A DNA stretch of 5,161 bases from an uncultured Eubacteriales bacterium (GTDB taxonomy: Bacteria > Bacillota > Clostridia > Oscillospirales > Oscillospiraceae): positions 1 to 5,161 of the forward strand of contig USAT01000126.1 of assembly GCA_900552725.1 (NCBI GenBank), read 5' to 3'. The notes below the pieces were generated by a model, which saw nothing but the letters and a program-made list of their open reading frames with translations, was not told the DNA's origin and ran no database searches. The translations under genes were made by a program, and so were the position numbers. Each line of letters begins with the position of its first letter. Positions within the stretch are counted from its first letter, which is position 1. This document shows, piece by piece, positions 1 to 5,161 of this stretch.

Positions 1-882
1 CTGATCTGCGTCGACACGGACGGGCATCTGGAGCAGATCCCTCCGCGGACGTGGGAGCTGGTGGAGCATATTCTTGCCAAGCAGCTGTTCATGGAGGTGA
101 GCCGTCAGGACAAGCCTTCCGAGACGGTGGAGGACATTCTCATGCACCTGCTGGACGGCGGATTTTCCTCCGCCGCGCACTTCCAGCTTCAGGCGTCCGG
201 CACCTACCTGGCGGATTTCCACCCGCTGACCTTCGCCCTCATCGATCTTGAGGCCTACCATAATGCGTACATGGGGAAGCGGCATCTGAGGGAGGAACTG
301 GAGACGCAGATCCCAGACGCTCATCCGTTTCTGTACAAAGGCGATATTTTCCTCTTTCTGCACAGAGAGGGGGATGCGGACACGCTTTCCACGCTGGCAA
401 AGGAGTTTCAGCTCAAGATCCTCGTGTCCGAGCCGCTGGATGAGCTGTTTGATCTCCCGGGGCTCTACCGCACGGCGCGCGAGGCGCTGGAGCTGATGAC
501 GGACGAGCGCTTTCACGGGGAGCCGGTCTGCTCCGTGGCGCAGCTGCGCACGCCGCTGCTGCTGAAAAATCTGGAGGGGCGCGGCGACCTAATCCCGATT
601 GCGCTGCACCGCCTTGCCGCCCGCGACCGTGAAAAGGATACACAGTACTGTGAAACGCTCTACCATTACCTCACCTGCTGCCACTCGCTGAAAAAGACCA
701 GCGACGCGCTCTATACCCACCGCAACACCGTGCTCTACCGCATCCGCAGATTGCAGGAGGATTTCGCGATCCCGCTGGAGGAGCCGTCCCAGCACGCCGA
801 CCTGCTGCTGGGCGTGTCGCTCATTTTGTTTGAGATCAAGGGGCCGGACTTTTTTCTGCGCGCGCCGAAAAATGAAGCATAA
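1..882 (+). CDS. PucR/CdaR-family transcriptional regulator, 5'-truncated
   Basis: This is the C-terminal 293 residues of a probable DNA-binding regulator. The frame is open to the left edge, and the first 20 codons read as ordinary protein running into a helix, so the gene starts outside the window. The GTG at 61 has only a GGGAG three bases upstream, too close to serve as a start. Window residues 70-165 resemble the GGDEF-like middle domain of CdaR/PucR proteins, ending in the typical stretch DELFDLPGLYRTAREALEL. Residues 218-280 are the PucR C-terminal helix-turn-helix: a SLKKTSDALYTHRNT recognition region, then VLYRIRRLQE and a leucine-rich last helix. Family members respond to small metabolites (purine, sugar-acid or amino-acid catabolism) through N-terminal sensor domains. 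That part is missing here, so the ligand and target genes cannot be named. It lies 44 nt upstream of the DUF1003 gene on the same strand. Family assignment is firm; the role is unknown. Confidence 0.9.
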   Translation: MICVDTDGHLEQIPPRTWELVEHILAKQLFMEVSRQDKPSETVEDILMHLLDGGFSSAAHFQLQASGTYLADFHPLTFALIDLEAYHNAYMGKRHLREELETQIPDAHPFLYKGDIFLFLHREGDADTLSTLAKEFQLKILVSEPLDELFDLPGLYRTAREALELMTDERFHGEPVCSVAQLRTPLLLKNLEGRGDLIPIALHRLAARDREKDTQYCETLYHYLTCCHSLKKTSDALYTHRNTVLYRIRRLQEDFAIPLEEPSQHADLLLGVSLILFEIKGPDFFLRAPKNEA

Positions 883-884
883 AA

Positions 885-904
885 CCGGCGCGATCACGCG
901 CCGG
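885..904 (+). terminator. GC-rich stem-loop after the PucR gene, atypical or weak terminator
   Basis: CCGGCGCG (885-892) and CGCGCCGG (897-904) are perfect inverse complements with an ATCA loop, starting two bases after the stop codon of the PucR-family gene. On the plus strand the next bases are TCAGAT and then a run of A, so the U-tract of a classical intrinsic terminator is absent. Only on the opposite strand does a TTTT run follow, and no minus-strand gene ends here. The hairpin may be a weak or factor-assisted terminator, an mRNA 3'-end stabiliser or an RNA processing point. It lies only 22 nt before the DUF1003 start codon, so some read-through into that gene is plausible. The stem is certain; the function is a guess. 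Confidence 0.4.
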
Positions 905-926
905 TCAGATAAAAAAGGATGATATT

Positions 927-1436
927 ATGAAGGAAAACAGAAAGCTTTTGAGAGAAGTCCTCAAGGACATCCGCCACGACATGACGGACGAAGAGGTACT
1001 GAACCTGCTGGCGGACAGTAAGATTTCCGAAAATCTCGCAGGCGAAAATGAAAAATACACCCTCGGCCAGCGGGCGGCAGACGCCATTGCTAAATTCGCG
1101 GGCAGCTGGGCGTTCATCTTCGCCTTCACCGGCGTGCTGATCCTCTGGATGGTTGTCAACACGCTGCTCGCGGCCAAGGCCTTCGACCCCTTTCCTTTCA
1201 TTCTGCTGAACCTCGTGCTCTCGTGCGTCGCGGCCATTCAAGCGCCGCTCATCATGATGAGCCAGAACCGGCAGGAGGAAAAGGACCGCCGCCGTGCAGA
1301 GAACGATTATAAGGTCAACCTCAAGACAGAGATCATGATCGAGGATCTTTACGACAAGGTCAATGCCATCCTGGCCAGACAGACCGCACTGGAAAAACAG
1401 CTGACGGAGAAGGGCGAAAGCGCAGGGCAAAAATGA
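927..1436 (+). CDS. DUF1003 family two-helix membrane protein
   Basis: A complete 169-residue protein of the DUF1003 family. After a charged N-terminal region (1-45) comes the family's hallmark order: LGQRAADAIAKFAGSWAFI leading into membrane helix 1 (about 60-81), the FDPFPFILLNLVLS segment leading into helix 2 (about 90-110), then QAPLIMMSQNRQ and a charged cytosolic segment (KDRRRAENDYKVNLKTE, 119-135). The C-terminus (135-163) looks like a short amphipathic or coiled-coil helix. The start is supported by AAGGATG at 915-921, about six bases before the ATG, and no alternative ATG has a better ribosome binding site. The biochemical role of DUF1003 proteins is not established to my knowledge, so none is given. 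The gene follows the PucR regulator on the same strand and ends inside a strong terminator. Length and motifs match the family, with no sign of damage. Confidence 0.9.
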   Translation: MKENRKLLREVLKDIRHDMTDEEVLNLLADSKISENLAGENEKYTLGQRAADAIAKFAGSWAFIFAFTGVLILWMVVNTLLAAKAFDPFPFILLNLVLSCVAAIQAPLIMMSQNRQEEKDRRRAENDYKVNLKTEIMIEDLYDKVNAILARQTALEKQLTEKGESAGQK

Positions 1437-1467
1437 GGGAGGACAGAGCCGTCCTCCCTCATTTTTT
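1429..1467 (+). terminator. intrinsic terminator, probably bidirectional
   Basis: TGAGGGAGGAC (1434-1444) pairs perfectly with GTCCTCCCTCA (1451-1461) around the six-base loop AGAGCC. The stem is extended by five A-T pairs (1429-1433 with 1462-1466), and six T residues (1462-1467) follow on the plus strand. The TGA stop codon of the DUF1003 gene (1434-1436) is part of the stem. Read on the minus strand, the same hairpin is followed by five T residues, so it can also end the convergent ktrB-ktrA transcript, whose last stop codon lies about 105 bases away. No better terminator was found between 1468 and 1572. Confidence 0.9.
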
Positions 1468-1572
1468 GCTGTTTTTGCGCAACGCGGAATCCTCCTCCGC
1501 AAACCTGCGCGCTTTTGTTGAGATGCCTCTCCGGCGCGTAAAGCCCTTATACGTGCAAGACTCTATGTTGCT

Positions 1573-2220
1573 TTACAGCCGGAAGTGCTTCTTAAGTTCT
1601 TGGTTTTCCCCCAGCACCAGCAGCGTCATATCAGCGTCCAGCATGGTTTCCGGTGAGATGTTCACATCGGTTTTGCCGTTCCGCTTTACGCCGAGGATAT
1701 TAACGCCATAGCGCCTGCGGATTTCCAGCTCGCCGATGCTGCGGCCCTGCCAATCCTCCGGCACGGCAACCTCGATAATGGCGTGCTGCTCGTCCAGCTC
1801 AATGTAGCTGAAAATATGGTTGGCGGTATAGCGGATGGCCGCCCACTTCGCCAGCTGCTTTTCCGGGTAGGCGACCGCGTCCGCGCCGTTGCGCAGCAGA
1901 AATTTCGCCTGCACATCCCGCTCGGCGCGGGACACTACATACTTTGCCCCCAGTTCCTTGAGCAGCGACGTCGTCTCCAGCGAATTCTGAAAATTCCCGC
2001 TGATGGTGACATAGCAGACATCGTAATTGCTCACGCCCAGCGAGCGCAGAAAGTCCACACGGGTGCTGTCGCCGATCTGCGCGTTGGTGACAAAGGGCAT
2101 GCACTCGTTGACGCGCTCCTCGTCCCTGTCTACTGCCATCACCTGATGGCCCAACTCGTTGAGCTGCATGGCAAGATGCCGCCCGAAGCGGCCCAGTCCG
2201 ATCAATAATACCGTTTTCAT
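1573..2220 (-). CDS. ktrA: KtrA/TrkA-type potassium uptake regulatory subunit (RCK protein)
   Basis: A complete 215-residue cytosolic protein with one RCK_N plus RCK_C (TrkA_C) unit, the size of KtrA/KtrC rather than the tandem, roughly twice as long TrkA. Residues 1-120 form a Rossmann domain: GLGRFG at 8-13 is the GxGxxG nucleotide loop, and D31 in VMAVDRDEE sits at the end of strand 2, where ribose is bound. The PEKQ motif at 119-122 corresponds to the HPEKD region of Bacillus KtrA near the nucleotide site. Residues 135-215 are the RCK_C domain, which in other Firmicutes binds c-di-AMP and shuts the transporter; binding here is inferred only. KtrA forms an octameric ring that gates KtrB in response to ATP/ADP. 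The gene lies 12 nt after ktrB, with AAAGGAG (2233-2227) six bases before its ATG and sharing one base with the ktrB stop codon, so the two are co-transcribed. Of the track-length alternatives on either strand here, all are shadows. Confidence 0.95.
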   Translation of the reverse strand: MKTVLLIGLGRFGRHLAMQLNELGHQVMAVDRDEERVNECMPFVTNAQIGDSTRVDFLRSLGVSNYDVCYVTISGNFQNSLETTSLLKELGAKYVVSRAERDVQAKFLLRNGADAVAYPEKQLAKWAAIRYTANHIFSYIELDEQHAIIEVAVPEDWQGRSIGELEIRRRYGVNILGVKRNGKTDVNISPETMLDADMTLLVLGENQELKKHFRL

Positions 2221-2232
2221 CGTGTGCTCCTT

Positions 2233-3573
2233 TCAGCCTACGGTAATTTTCTCCTGCGGATAGCGGGCGTAAGTCAGATCATGCCCGGAGAATGCGGCGT
2301 AGATCAAGGTCAATCCGCCGACGCGCCCGAAATACATCAGCAGGATGAGAATGCTCTGCGACAGGACTCCCAGCTGCGGCGTCAGCCCCAGCGTCAGGCC
2401 CACCGTACCGGCGGCGGACGCTGTTTCATAGAGACAGGCACCGAGGGGAAGCTCCTCCGCTGTGCTGATGACCGCCGCCCCCGCAAAGGTCAGCCCCAGA
2501 TACAGCAGCAGAATGGCGGCGGCGTTGCGGACAGTGGATGTCTCCAATCTGCGGTGGAAGAGCTGCAGATCCTCTCGCCTGCGGAAGGCGGCAATGGCGT
2601 TGGCAATGAGAACTGCCAGCGTCGTGACCTTCATGCCGCCCGCCGTGGAGCCGGGTGCTCCGCCGGTGAGCATCAGCAAAATGGTGACCGCCTGAGAGGC
2701 ATCCGTCATCTCCGTCAGATCCACTGTGTTATAGCCGGCCGTCCGCGGCGTGACCGACTGAAAAAGGGAGGCCAATATCCGCTCTCCTATCGGCAGGTCC
2801 GCAAAATCCGTCAGGAAAAAGAGGACTGCCGGGAGCGCGATCAGCAGCGCCGTCATGCTCAGAATGACCTTGCTCTGCATCCGGTAACGCCGCAGGTGCA
2901 GACCGTGCGTACAGACATCGTCCCACGTTAGAAAGCCGATGCCGCCCACGATGATCAGCAGCATGATAACGATGTTGACCAGCGGGTCTGCGGCATAGGC
3001 CGTCAGCGAGGGGTAGAAGGAATCCGTCCGCCCCAGAATATCGAAGCCCGCATTACAGAAAGCGGAAACGGAATGGAAAACGGACATCCATACGCCCCGC
3101 AGTCCATAATCCCGGCAGAAGATTGGCAGCAGCGCCAGCGCGCCCAGCAGCTCGACCAGAAAGGTCCCCTTGAGGATAAATCTCGTCAGGCGCACGATGC
3201 CGCCCACCGCAGGGGCGGAGATGGCGTCCTGCATGGCGCTGCGCTCTTTGAGCGTGATGTTCCGTCCGGCGAGCATCAGGAAGGTCACCGCACCGGTGAT
3301 CACCCCCAGCCCGCCAATCTGGATCAGCAACAATATGACTGTTTGACCGAAGGCGGACCAGTAACTGCCGGTATCCTGCACCACCAGCCCCGTCACGCAG
3401 ACAGCGGAAGTGGAGGTAAACAGTGCCTCATGAAACGGCGTCCAGACCCGCTGTACTGTGGCGATAGGCAGCATCAGCACCAGCGCCCCCAATAGAATCA
3501 CGCCCGCAAAGCCGAGGATCATAATTTGAAAAGAAGTCAGATGCCGCTTTAAGCGAAACACAGTCTCCGTCAC
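2233..3573 (-). CDS. ktrB: KtrB/TrkH family potassium uptake membrane subunit
   Basis: A complete 446-residue integral membrane potassium translocator, the usual KtrB length. The fold is four repeats of helix-pore loop-helix, and all four selectivity-filter segments are visible: SAVCVTGL (about 56-63), SAFCNAGF (170-177), SVTPRTAGYN (273-282) and SAAGTVGLTLG (386-396), each with its central glycine. The flexible gating loop of the third repeat is GGAPGSTAGGMK (304-315), and the conserved pore arginine of the last repeat lies in MYFGRVGG (about residue 417). KtrB dimers sit on the KtrA ring encoded just downstream and, in characterised systems, import K+ with help from Na+. The longest frame begins at a GTG at 3582, but that base is the last G of the Shine-Dalgarno AAGGAGG. 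I chose the in-frame GTG at 3573, eight bases beyond it. Family assignment is firm; Ktr rather than Trk rests on protein lengths and the one-unit KtrA. Na+ dependence is not readable from sequence. Confidence 0.94.
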   Translation of the reverse strand: MTETVFRLKRHLTSFQIMILGFAGVILLGALVLMLPIATVQRVWTPFHEALFTSTSAVCVTGLVVQDTGSYWSAFGQTVILLLIQIGGLGVITGAVTFLMLAGRNITLKERSAMQDAISAPAVGGIVRLTRFILKGTFLVELLGALALLPIFCRDYGLRGVWMSVFHSVSAFCNAGFDILGRTDSFYPSLTAYAADPLVNIVIMLLIIVGGIGFLTWDDVCTHGLHLRRYRMQSKVILSMTALLIALPAVLFFLTDFADLPIGERILASLFQSVTPRTAGYNTVDLTEMTDASQAVTILLMLTGGAPGSTAGGMKVTTLAVLIANAIAAFRRREDLQLFHRRLETSTVRNAAAILLLYLGLTFAGAAVISTAEELPLGACLYETASAAGTVGLTLGLTPQLGVLSQSILILLMYFGRVGGLTLIYAAFSGHDLTYARYPQEKITVG

Positions 3574-3581
3574 ATCACACA

Positions 3582-3588
3582 CCTCCTT
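3582..3588 (-). promoter_or_regulatory. ribosome binding site that decides the ktrB start
   Basis: On the minus strand AAGGAGG occupies 3588-3582. The in-frame GTG beginning at 3582 overlaps it and cannot be used by a ribosome bound there. The GTG at 3573-3571 is eight bases downstream, an ideal distance. An ATG at 3575-3573 is out of frame and is followed directly by TGA, so it cannot start ktrB. Confidence 0.85.
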
Positions 3589-3611
3589 GAAACAATGGTA
3601 CTCTCAATTTC

Positions 3612-3629
3612 CCGTACAGTATAGCACGG
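3612..3629. repeat. near-perfect inverted repeat over the ktrBA -10 box, possible operator
   Basis: CCGTAC (3612-3617) and GCACGG (3624-3629) are inverse complements at five of six positions. They flank exactly the six bases AGTATA, which read on the minus strand are the proposed -10 box of ktrBA. This position would suit a repressor that occludes the promoter, but the arms are short and the match could be chance. Confidence 0.3.
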
Positions 3630-3646
3630 CTTTTGCAATGTGTCTG
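3618..3646 (-). promoter_or_regulatory. candidate sigma-A promoter of ktrB-ktrA (extended -10)
   Basis: On the minus strand CAGACA (3646-3641, four of six to TTGACA) is separated by 17 bases from TATACT (3623-3618, five of six to TATAAT). A TG one base before the -10 box makes it an extended -10 promoter. Transcription would begin near 3611, giving a leader of roughly 40 nt before the GTG start of ktrB. This is the best promoter-like match upstream of the operon. Confidence 0.65.
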
Positions 3647-3653
3647 TATGTAT

Positions 3654-3670
3654 CTTGTAAAATTTTCAGG
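3654..3670. repeat. imperfect palindrome upstream of the ktrBA -35, motif copy 1
   Basis: CTTGTAAA (3654-3661), one A, then TTTTCAGG (3663-3670) form an imperfect palindrome. Its arms each differ by one base from CCTGTAAA and TTTACAGG, the arms of the inverted repeat at 3752-3780. It lies seven bases upstream of the proposed ktrBA -35 element, where activators commonly bind. The similarity is clear by eye but the arms are short and AT-rich. Confidence 0.4.
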
Positions 3671-3683
3671 TGCAGAGTCCTTA

Positions 3684-3709
3684 TTTGCAGCCCAGAGGCG
3701 GGCTGCAAA
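3684..3709. repeat. perfect 10-bp inverted repeat in the divergent region
   Basis: TTTGCAGCCC (3684-3693) and GGGCTGCAAA (3700-3709) are exact inverse complements around the six-base spacer AGAGGC. No T-run follows on either strand, so it is a poor terminator candidate. It sits about midway between the two proposed promoters and could be an operator, an insulating transcript hairpin or a small structured RNA element. Confidence 0.5.
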
Positions 3710-3751
3710 GCTGCGGTTGACAGACTTTGGTGCATAGAATTCTCCGCGTGA

Positions 3752-3780
3752 CCTGTAAATCTTTCCTGATTTTTTACAGG
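3752..3780. repeat. 8-bp inverted repeat upstream of the plus-strand -35, motif copy 2
   Basis: CCTGTAAA (3752-3759) and TTTACAGG (3773-3780) are exact inverse complements separated by 13 bases. The right arm ends five bases before the proposed -35 box of the LTA synthase-like gene. The arms match those at 3654-3670 at seven of eight positions each, though the spacer there is a single base. Confidence 0.45.
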
Positions 3781-3785
3781 AACCG

Positions 3786-3814
3786 TTGCCTTTTTTCAAT
3801 ATTTGTTTTAAGAT
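3786..3814 (+). promoter_or_regulatory. candidate promoter of the LTA synthase-like gene
   Basis: TTGCCT (3786-3791, four of six to TTGACA) is followed after 17 bases by TAAGAT (3809-3814, four of six to TATAAT). Transcription would start near 3821, giving a leader of about 65 nt. The match is moderate. A perfect TTGACA at 3717-3722 is an alternative -35 box but lacks a -10 box at the right distance. Confidence 0.45.
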
Positions 3815-3833
3815 AAGCTCTCTATCTGTCATA

Positions 3834-3843
3834 TTCAGCTGAA
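3834..3843. repeat. 10-bp palindrome TTCAGCTGAA in the predicted plus-strand leader
   Basis: A perfect palindrome lying 20 to 30 bases downstream of the proposed -10 box and about 43 bases before the ATG at 3887. It could be a roadblock-type repressor site, but a single 10-bp palindrome in 300 bp of AT-rich DNA is weak evidence. Confidence 0.2.
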
Positions 3844-3886
3844 ATTCTACGAAGCTTTTTAAAAAAGCCCCAACGGGAGAACTAAT

Positions 3887-5161
3887 ATGCTCAAAGAAAA
3901 AACATCCGATGTATCCATGACAAATACAAATCAAGGCTCTGGCACTGCTGCTGAAGCGGCAGTGCCCATGAGCCATGGCCTTTGGAATACGTGGTGCAAA
4001 AATCTCCTGCTGTTCTGCCTGACCGGCGTTTATGTGGAGCTGTGCCTGCATCTGTGCGTATTCGGCTCGATGGACCGGTACGCGGGATATCCTGTCCTGT
4101 TTGGCCTGCTGGGGGGCGCACTCTGCACGCTGGTAGTCTCAAGCCTGCCAAAGGTTCTGCGCCAGATCACAGGGGTTTTCCTGGTCGCGGCACAGGTGCT
4201 GCTGGCCGAGGTGCAGCTGGTCTATCACTGCATCTTCGGAGATTTCATGCCCGTCAGCCAGATCGGCATGGGCGGAAATGTGATCGTCAATTTCAACTCG
4301 CAACTTCTCTATGGGATCCGCCAAAATCTGCTGAAGATCCTGCTCCTCCTGCTGCCGCTGATTGCCGTGATCCTTTGCCTTATCTTACGGAGGGCGCAGG
4401 CTCTGAAGCTGCGGCTGCGCTGGAAACAGACTATGGCCTCCTTTGCCGTGCTCCTCGCACTGCTGCTGACGGTCACGGGACTCATGTATGTTGGACGGGA
4501 CAACGCCTTTTCCGTATATCGTCCCTTCACCAATGTGAACACCTCCACCGACAGCAGTTATAAAAAAATCGGTATGCTGGCCACCACGGCGCAGGAGCTT
4601 CGATACATGCTCTTCAGCGGCAGCGGCAGCATTATGATCACGCCGTCGTCCTTGAATATAAGCGATGTTCCGCGGACATACAGCAGCAACTCCTATAACG
4701 TGATCGAAAGCATCGATTTTACGGCTCTTGCAGACAGTACCGACAGCGATATTCTCAAGGCCACAGACGAGTATCTATCAAATGCAACACCCACCCGCAA
4801 AAACAACTACACAGGACTTCTTAAGGACTATAACCTCATCACCATCTGCGCCGAGAGCTTCTGCCCGTGGTTTATCAGCGAGGAGCTGACGCCGACGCTC
4901 TACAAGCTGAGCCATACGGGTATTCTCTTTGAAAATTACTACGGCACGTTCCAGTCCGTCACCACCAACGGCGAATACACCATGTGCATGGGGCTTTATC
5001 CGGATATGTCCCGCACGAAGACGGATTCCAGCTTCAATGTGGCGGGCACCAACTATCTGCCGTTCTGCCTGGGCAATGCGCTCAAGGGCATGGGCTATCA
5101 GGCCTGGGCCTATCACGACTACATCGGGGATTTCTACAACCGGAACATCACCCACGCCAAC
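3887..5161 (+). CDS. LTA synthase/phosphoglycerol transferase-like membrane protein (sulfatase fold), 3'-truncated
   Basis: The first 425 residues of a membrane enzyme; no stop codon occurs before the window ends. The ATG at 3887 is preceded by GGGAG (3875-3879) seven bases upstream and by an in-frame TAA at 3860. A 35-residue polar cytosolic tail leads into five predicted membrane helices (about 38-59, 68-86, 91-114, 148-168, 183-202), then an extracellular linker and the start of a sulfatase-fold domain near 314. ICAESF (320-325) gives the metal-binding glutamate E323, and SVTTNGEYT (357-365) matches the GKTSDSEFT segment of Staphylococcus LtaS, placing the catalytic threonine at T359. FYNRN (416-420) corresponds to the FWNRD region. 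Five helices plus this domain is the LtaS/MdoB-like architecture; such enzymes transfer phosphoglycerol from phosphatidylglycerol to lipoteichoic acid or glycans, or hydrolyse phosphodiesters. Metal residues beyond the cut cannot be checked. The exact substrate is unknown. It is transcribed divergently from ktrBA. Confidence 0.88.
   Translation, partial: MLKEKTSDVSMTNTNQGSGTAAEAAVPMSHGLWNTWCKNLLLFCLTGVYVELCLHLCVFGSMDRYAGYPVLFGLLGGALCTLVVSSLPKVLRQITGVFLVAAQVLLAEVQLVYHCIFGDFMPVSQIGMGGNVIVNFNSQLLYGIRQNLLKILLLLLPLIAVILCLILRRAQALKLRLRWKQTMASFAVLLALLLTVTGLMYVGRDNAFSVYRPFTNVNTSTDSSYKKIGMLATTAQELRYMLFSGSGSIMITPSSLNISDVPRTYSSNSYNVIESIDFTALADSTDSDILKATDEYLSNATPTRKNNYTGLLKDYNLITICAESFCPWFISEELTPTLYKLSHTGILFENYYGTFQSVTTNGEYTMCMGLYPDMSRTKTDSSFNVAGTNYLPFCLGNALKGMGYQAWAYHDYIGDFYNRNITHAN

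Larger units (their letters stand above)
3574..3886. other. divergent intergenic control region between ktrBA and the LTA synthase-like gene
   Basis: This stretch of about 310 bp is visibly more AT-rich than the flanking genes. It carries outward promoters for ktrBA (minus) and the sulfatase-domain gene (plus), plus several inverted repeats listed separately. The predicted ktrBA leader is under 50 nt, so it has no room for a c-di-AMP (ydaO-type) riboswitch such as the one preceding Bacillus ktrAB, and I saw no conserved riboswitch elements elsewhere in the gap. A minus-strand frame crossing the region has no ribosome binding site and overlaps the start of the plus-strand gene, so I do not call it. 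Confidence 0.7.

Noticed and set aside
61..882. GTG at 61 as the true start of the PucR-family gene
   Set aside because: The same frame stays open to the window edge with protein-like sequence, the GGGAG upstream is only three bases away, and the family normally has further N-terminal sequence.
894..1502. Minus-strand open frame opposite the DUF1003 gene
   Set aside because: It is antisense to a clear DUF1003 family member, and its translation shows no domain-like pattern.
1468..1572. GCGGA/TCCGC hairpin in the convergent spacer as a ktrA terminator
   Set aside because: The stem is only five base pairs and no T-run follows on the minus strand; the hairpin at 1429-1467 is far stronger.
1433..1711. 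Plus-strand frame from the end of the DUF1003 gene into ktrA
   Set aside because: It begins inside the terminator stem, has no ribosome binding site, and is antisense to the conserved C-terminus of KtrA.
2224..2931. Plus-strand open frame of 235 codons opposite ktrB
   Set aside because: It is a Gln/Arg-rich shadow of the GC-biased ktrB gene, which has all four selectivity-filter motifs.
3717..3740. Perfect TTGACA (3717-3722) with TAGAAT (3735-3740) as a plus-strand promoter
   Set aside because: The spacer is only 12 bases, and no acceptable -10 box lies 16-18 bases downstream. The pair at 3786-3814 has a correct 17-base spacer.
3853..3868. AAGCTTTTTAAAAAAGC as a terminator or operator
   Set aside because: It is an AT-only imperfect palindrome close to the ribosome binding site of the plus-strand gene, with no strong stem; likely simple A/T-rich spacer sequence.
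3575..4051. Minus-strand open frame of 158 codons crossing the divergent region
   Set aside because: It overlaps the well-supported start of the LTA synthase-like gene, has no ribosome binding site before its internal ATG candidates (for example the one at 3831), and resembles no family I recognise.

Overview
The window holds five protein genes and reads as chromosomal DNA of a Gram-positive anaerobe, most likely a Clostridia/Oscillospirales-type gut Firmicute. The grounds are strong AGGAGG-type ribosome binding sites, G/C-rich third codon positions, AT-rich intergenic DNA, a KtrAB-type potassium transporter and an LtaS-like membrane phosphatase/transferase. The taxonomic assignment is inference from style, not from a marker gene. 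No mobile element, CRISPR array, tRNA or rRNA was seen.

Layout. (1) 1-882, plus strand: the C-terminal 293 residues of a PucR/CdaR-family transcription regulator whose 5' end lies outside the window. (2) 885-904: a perfect GC-rich stem-loop without a U-tract, between the regulator and the next gene. (3) 927-1436, plus strand: a two-helix DUF1003 membrane protein, ending in a strong intrinsic terminator (1429-1467) whose stem contains the stop codon. This terminator looks usable from both strands. (4) 1468-1572: a short convergent spacer in which I see nothing convincing. (5) 3573-1573, minus strand: a ktrB-ktrA operon (12-nt gap) encoding a potassium-translocating subunit and its nucleotide-binding RCK regulatory subunit. 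(6) 3574-3886: a divergent control region of about 310 bp with a candidate promoter for each side and several inverted repeats. (7) 3887 to the window end, plus strand: an LTA synthase/phosphoglycerol transferase-like protein with five membrane helices, followed by the start of an extracellular sulfatase-fold catalytic domain. It is cut off by the window edge at residue 425.

How it works together. KtrB and KtrA form one potassium uptake system: KtrB is the membrane dimer and KtrA the cytosolic octameric gating ring that senses ATP/ADP and, in other Firmicutes, c-di-AMP. The divergent gene probably acts on envelope polymers using a phosphoglycerol-type lipid donor. Potassium uptake and anionic envelope polymers both bear on turgor and osmotic physiology, so a shared control region would make sense, but this link is inference.

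No clearly new system is visible. The most interesting unexplained signal is a related inverted-repeat motif (arms close to CCTGTAAA/TTTACAGG) placed just upstream of the proposed -35 element of both divergent promoters, with an unrelated perfect 10-bp inverted repeat between them. I also moved the ktrB start three codons inward, because the longest-ORF start lies inside its own Shine-Dalgarno sequence.
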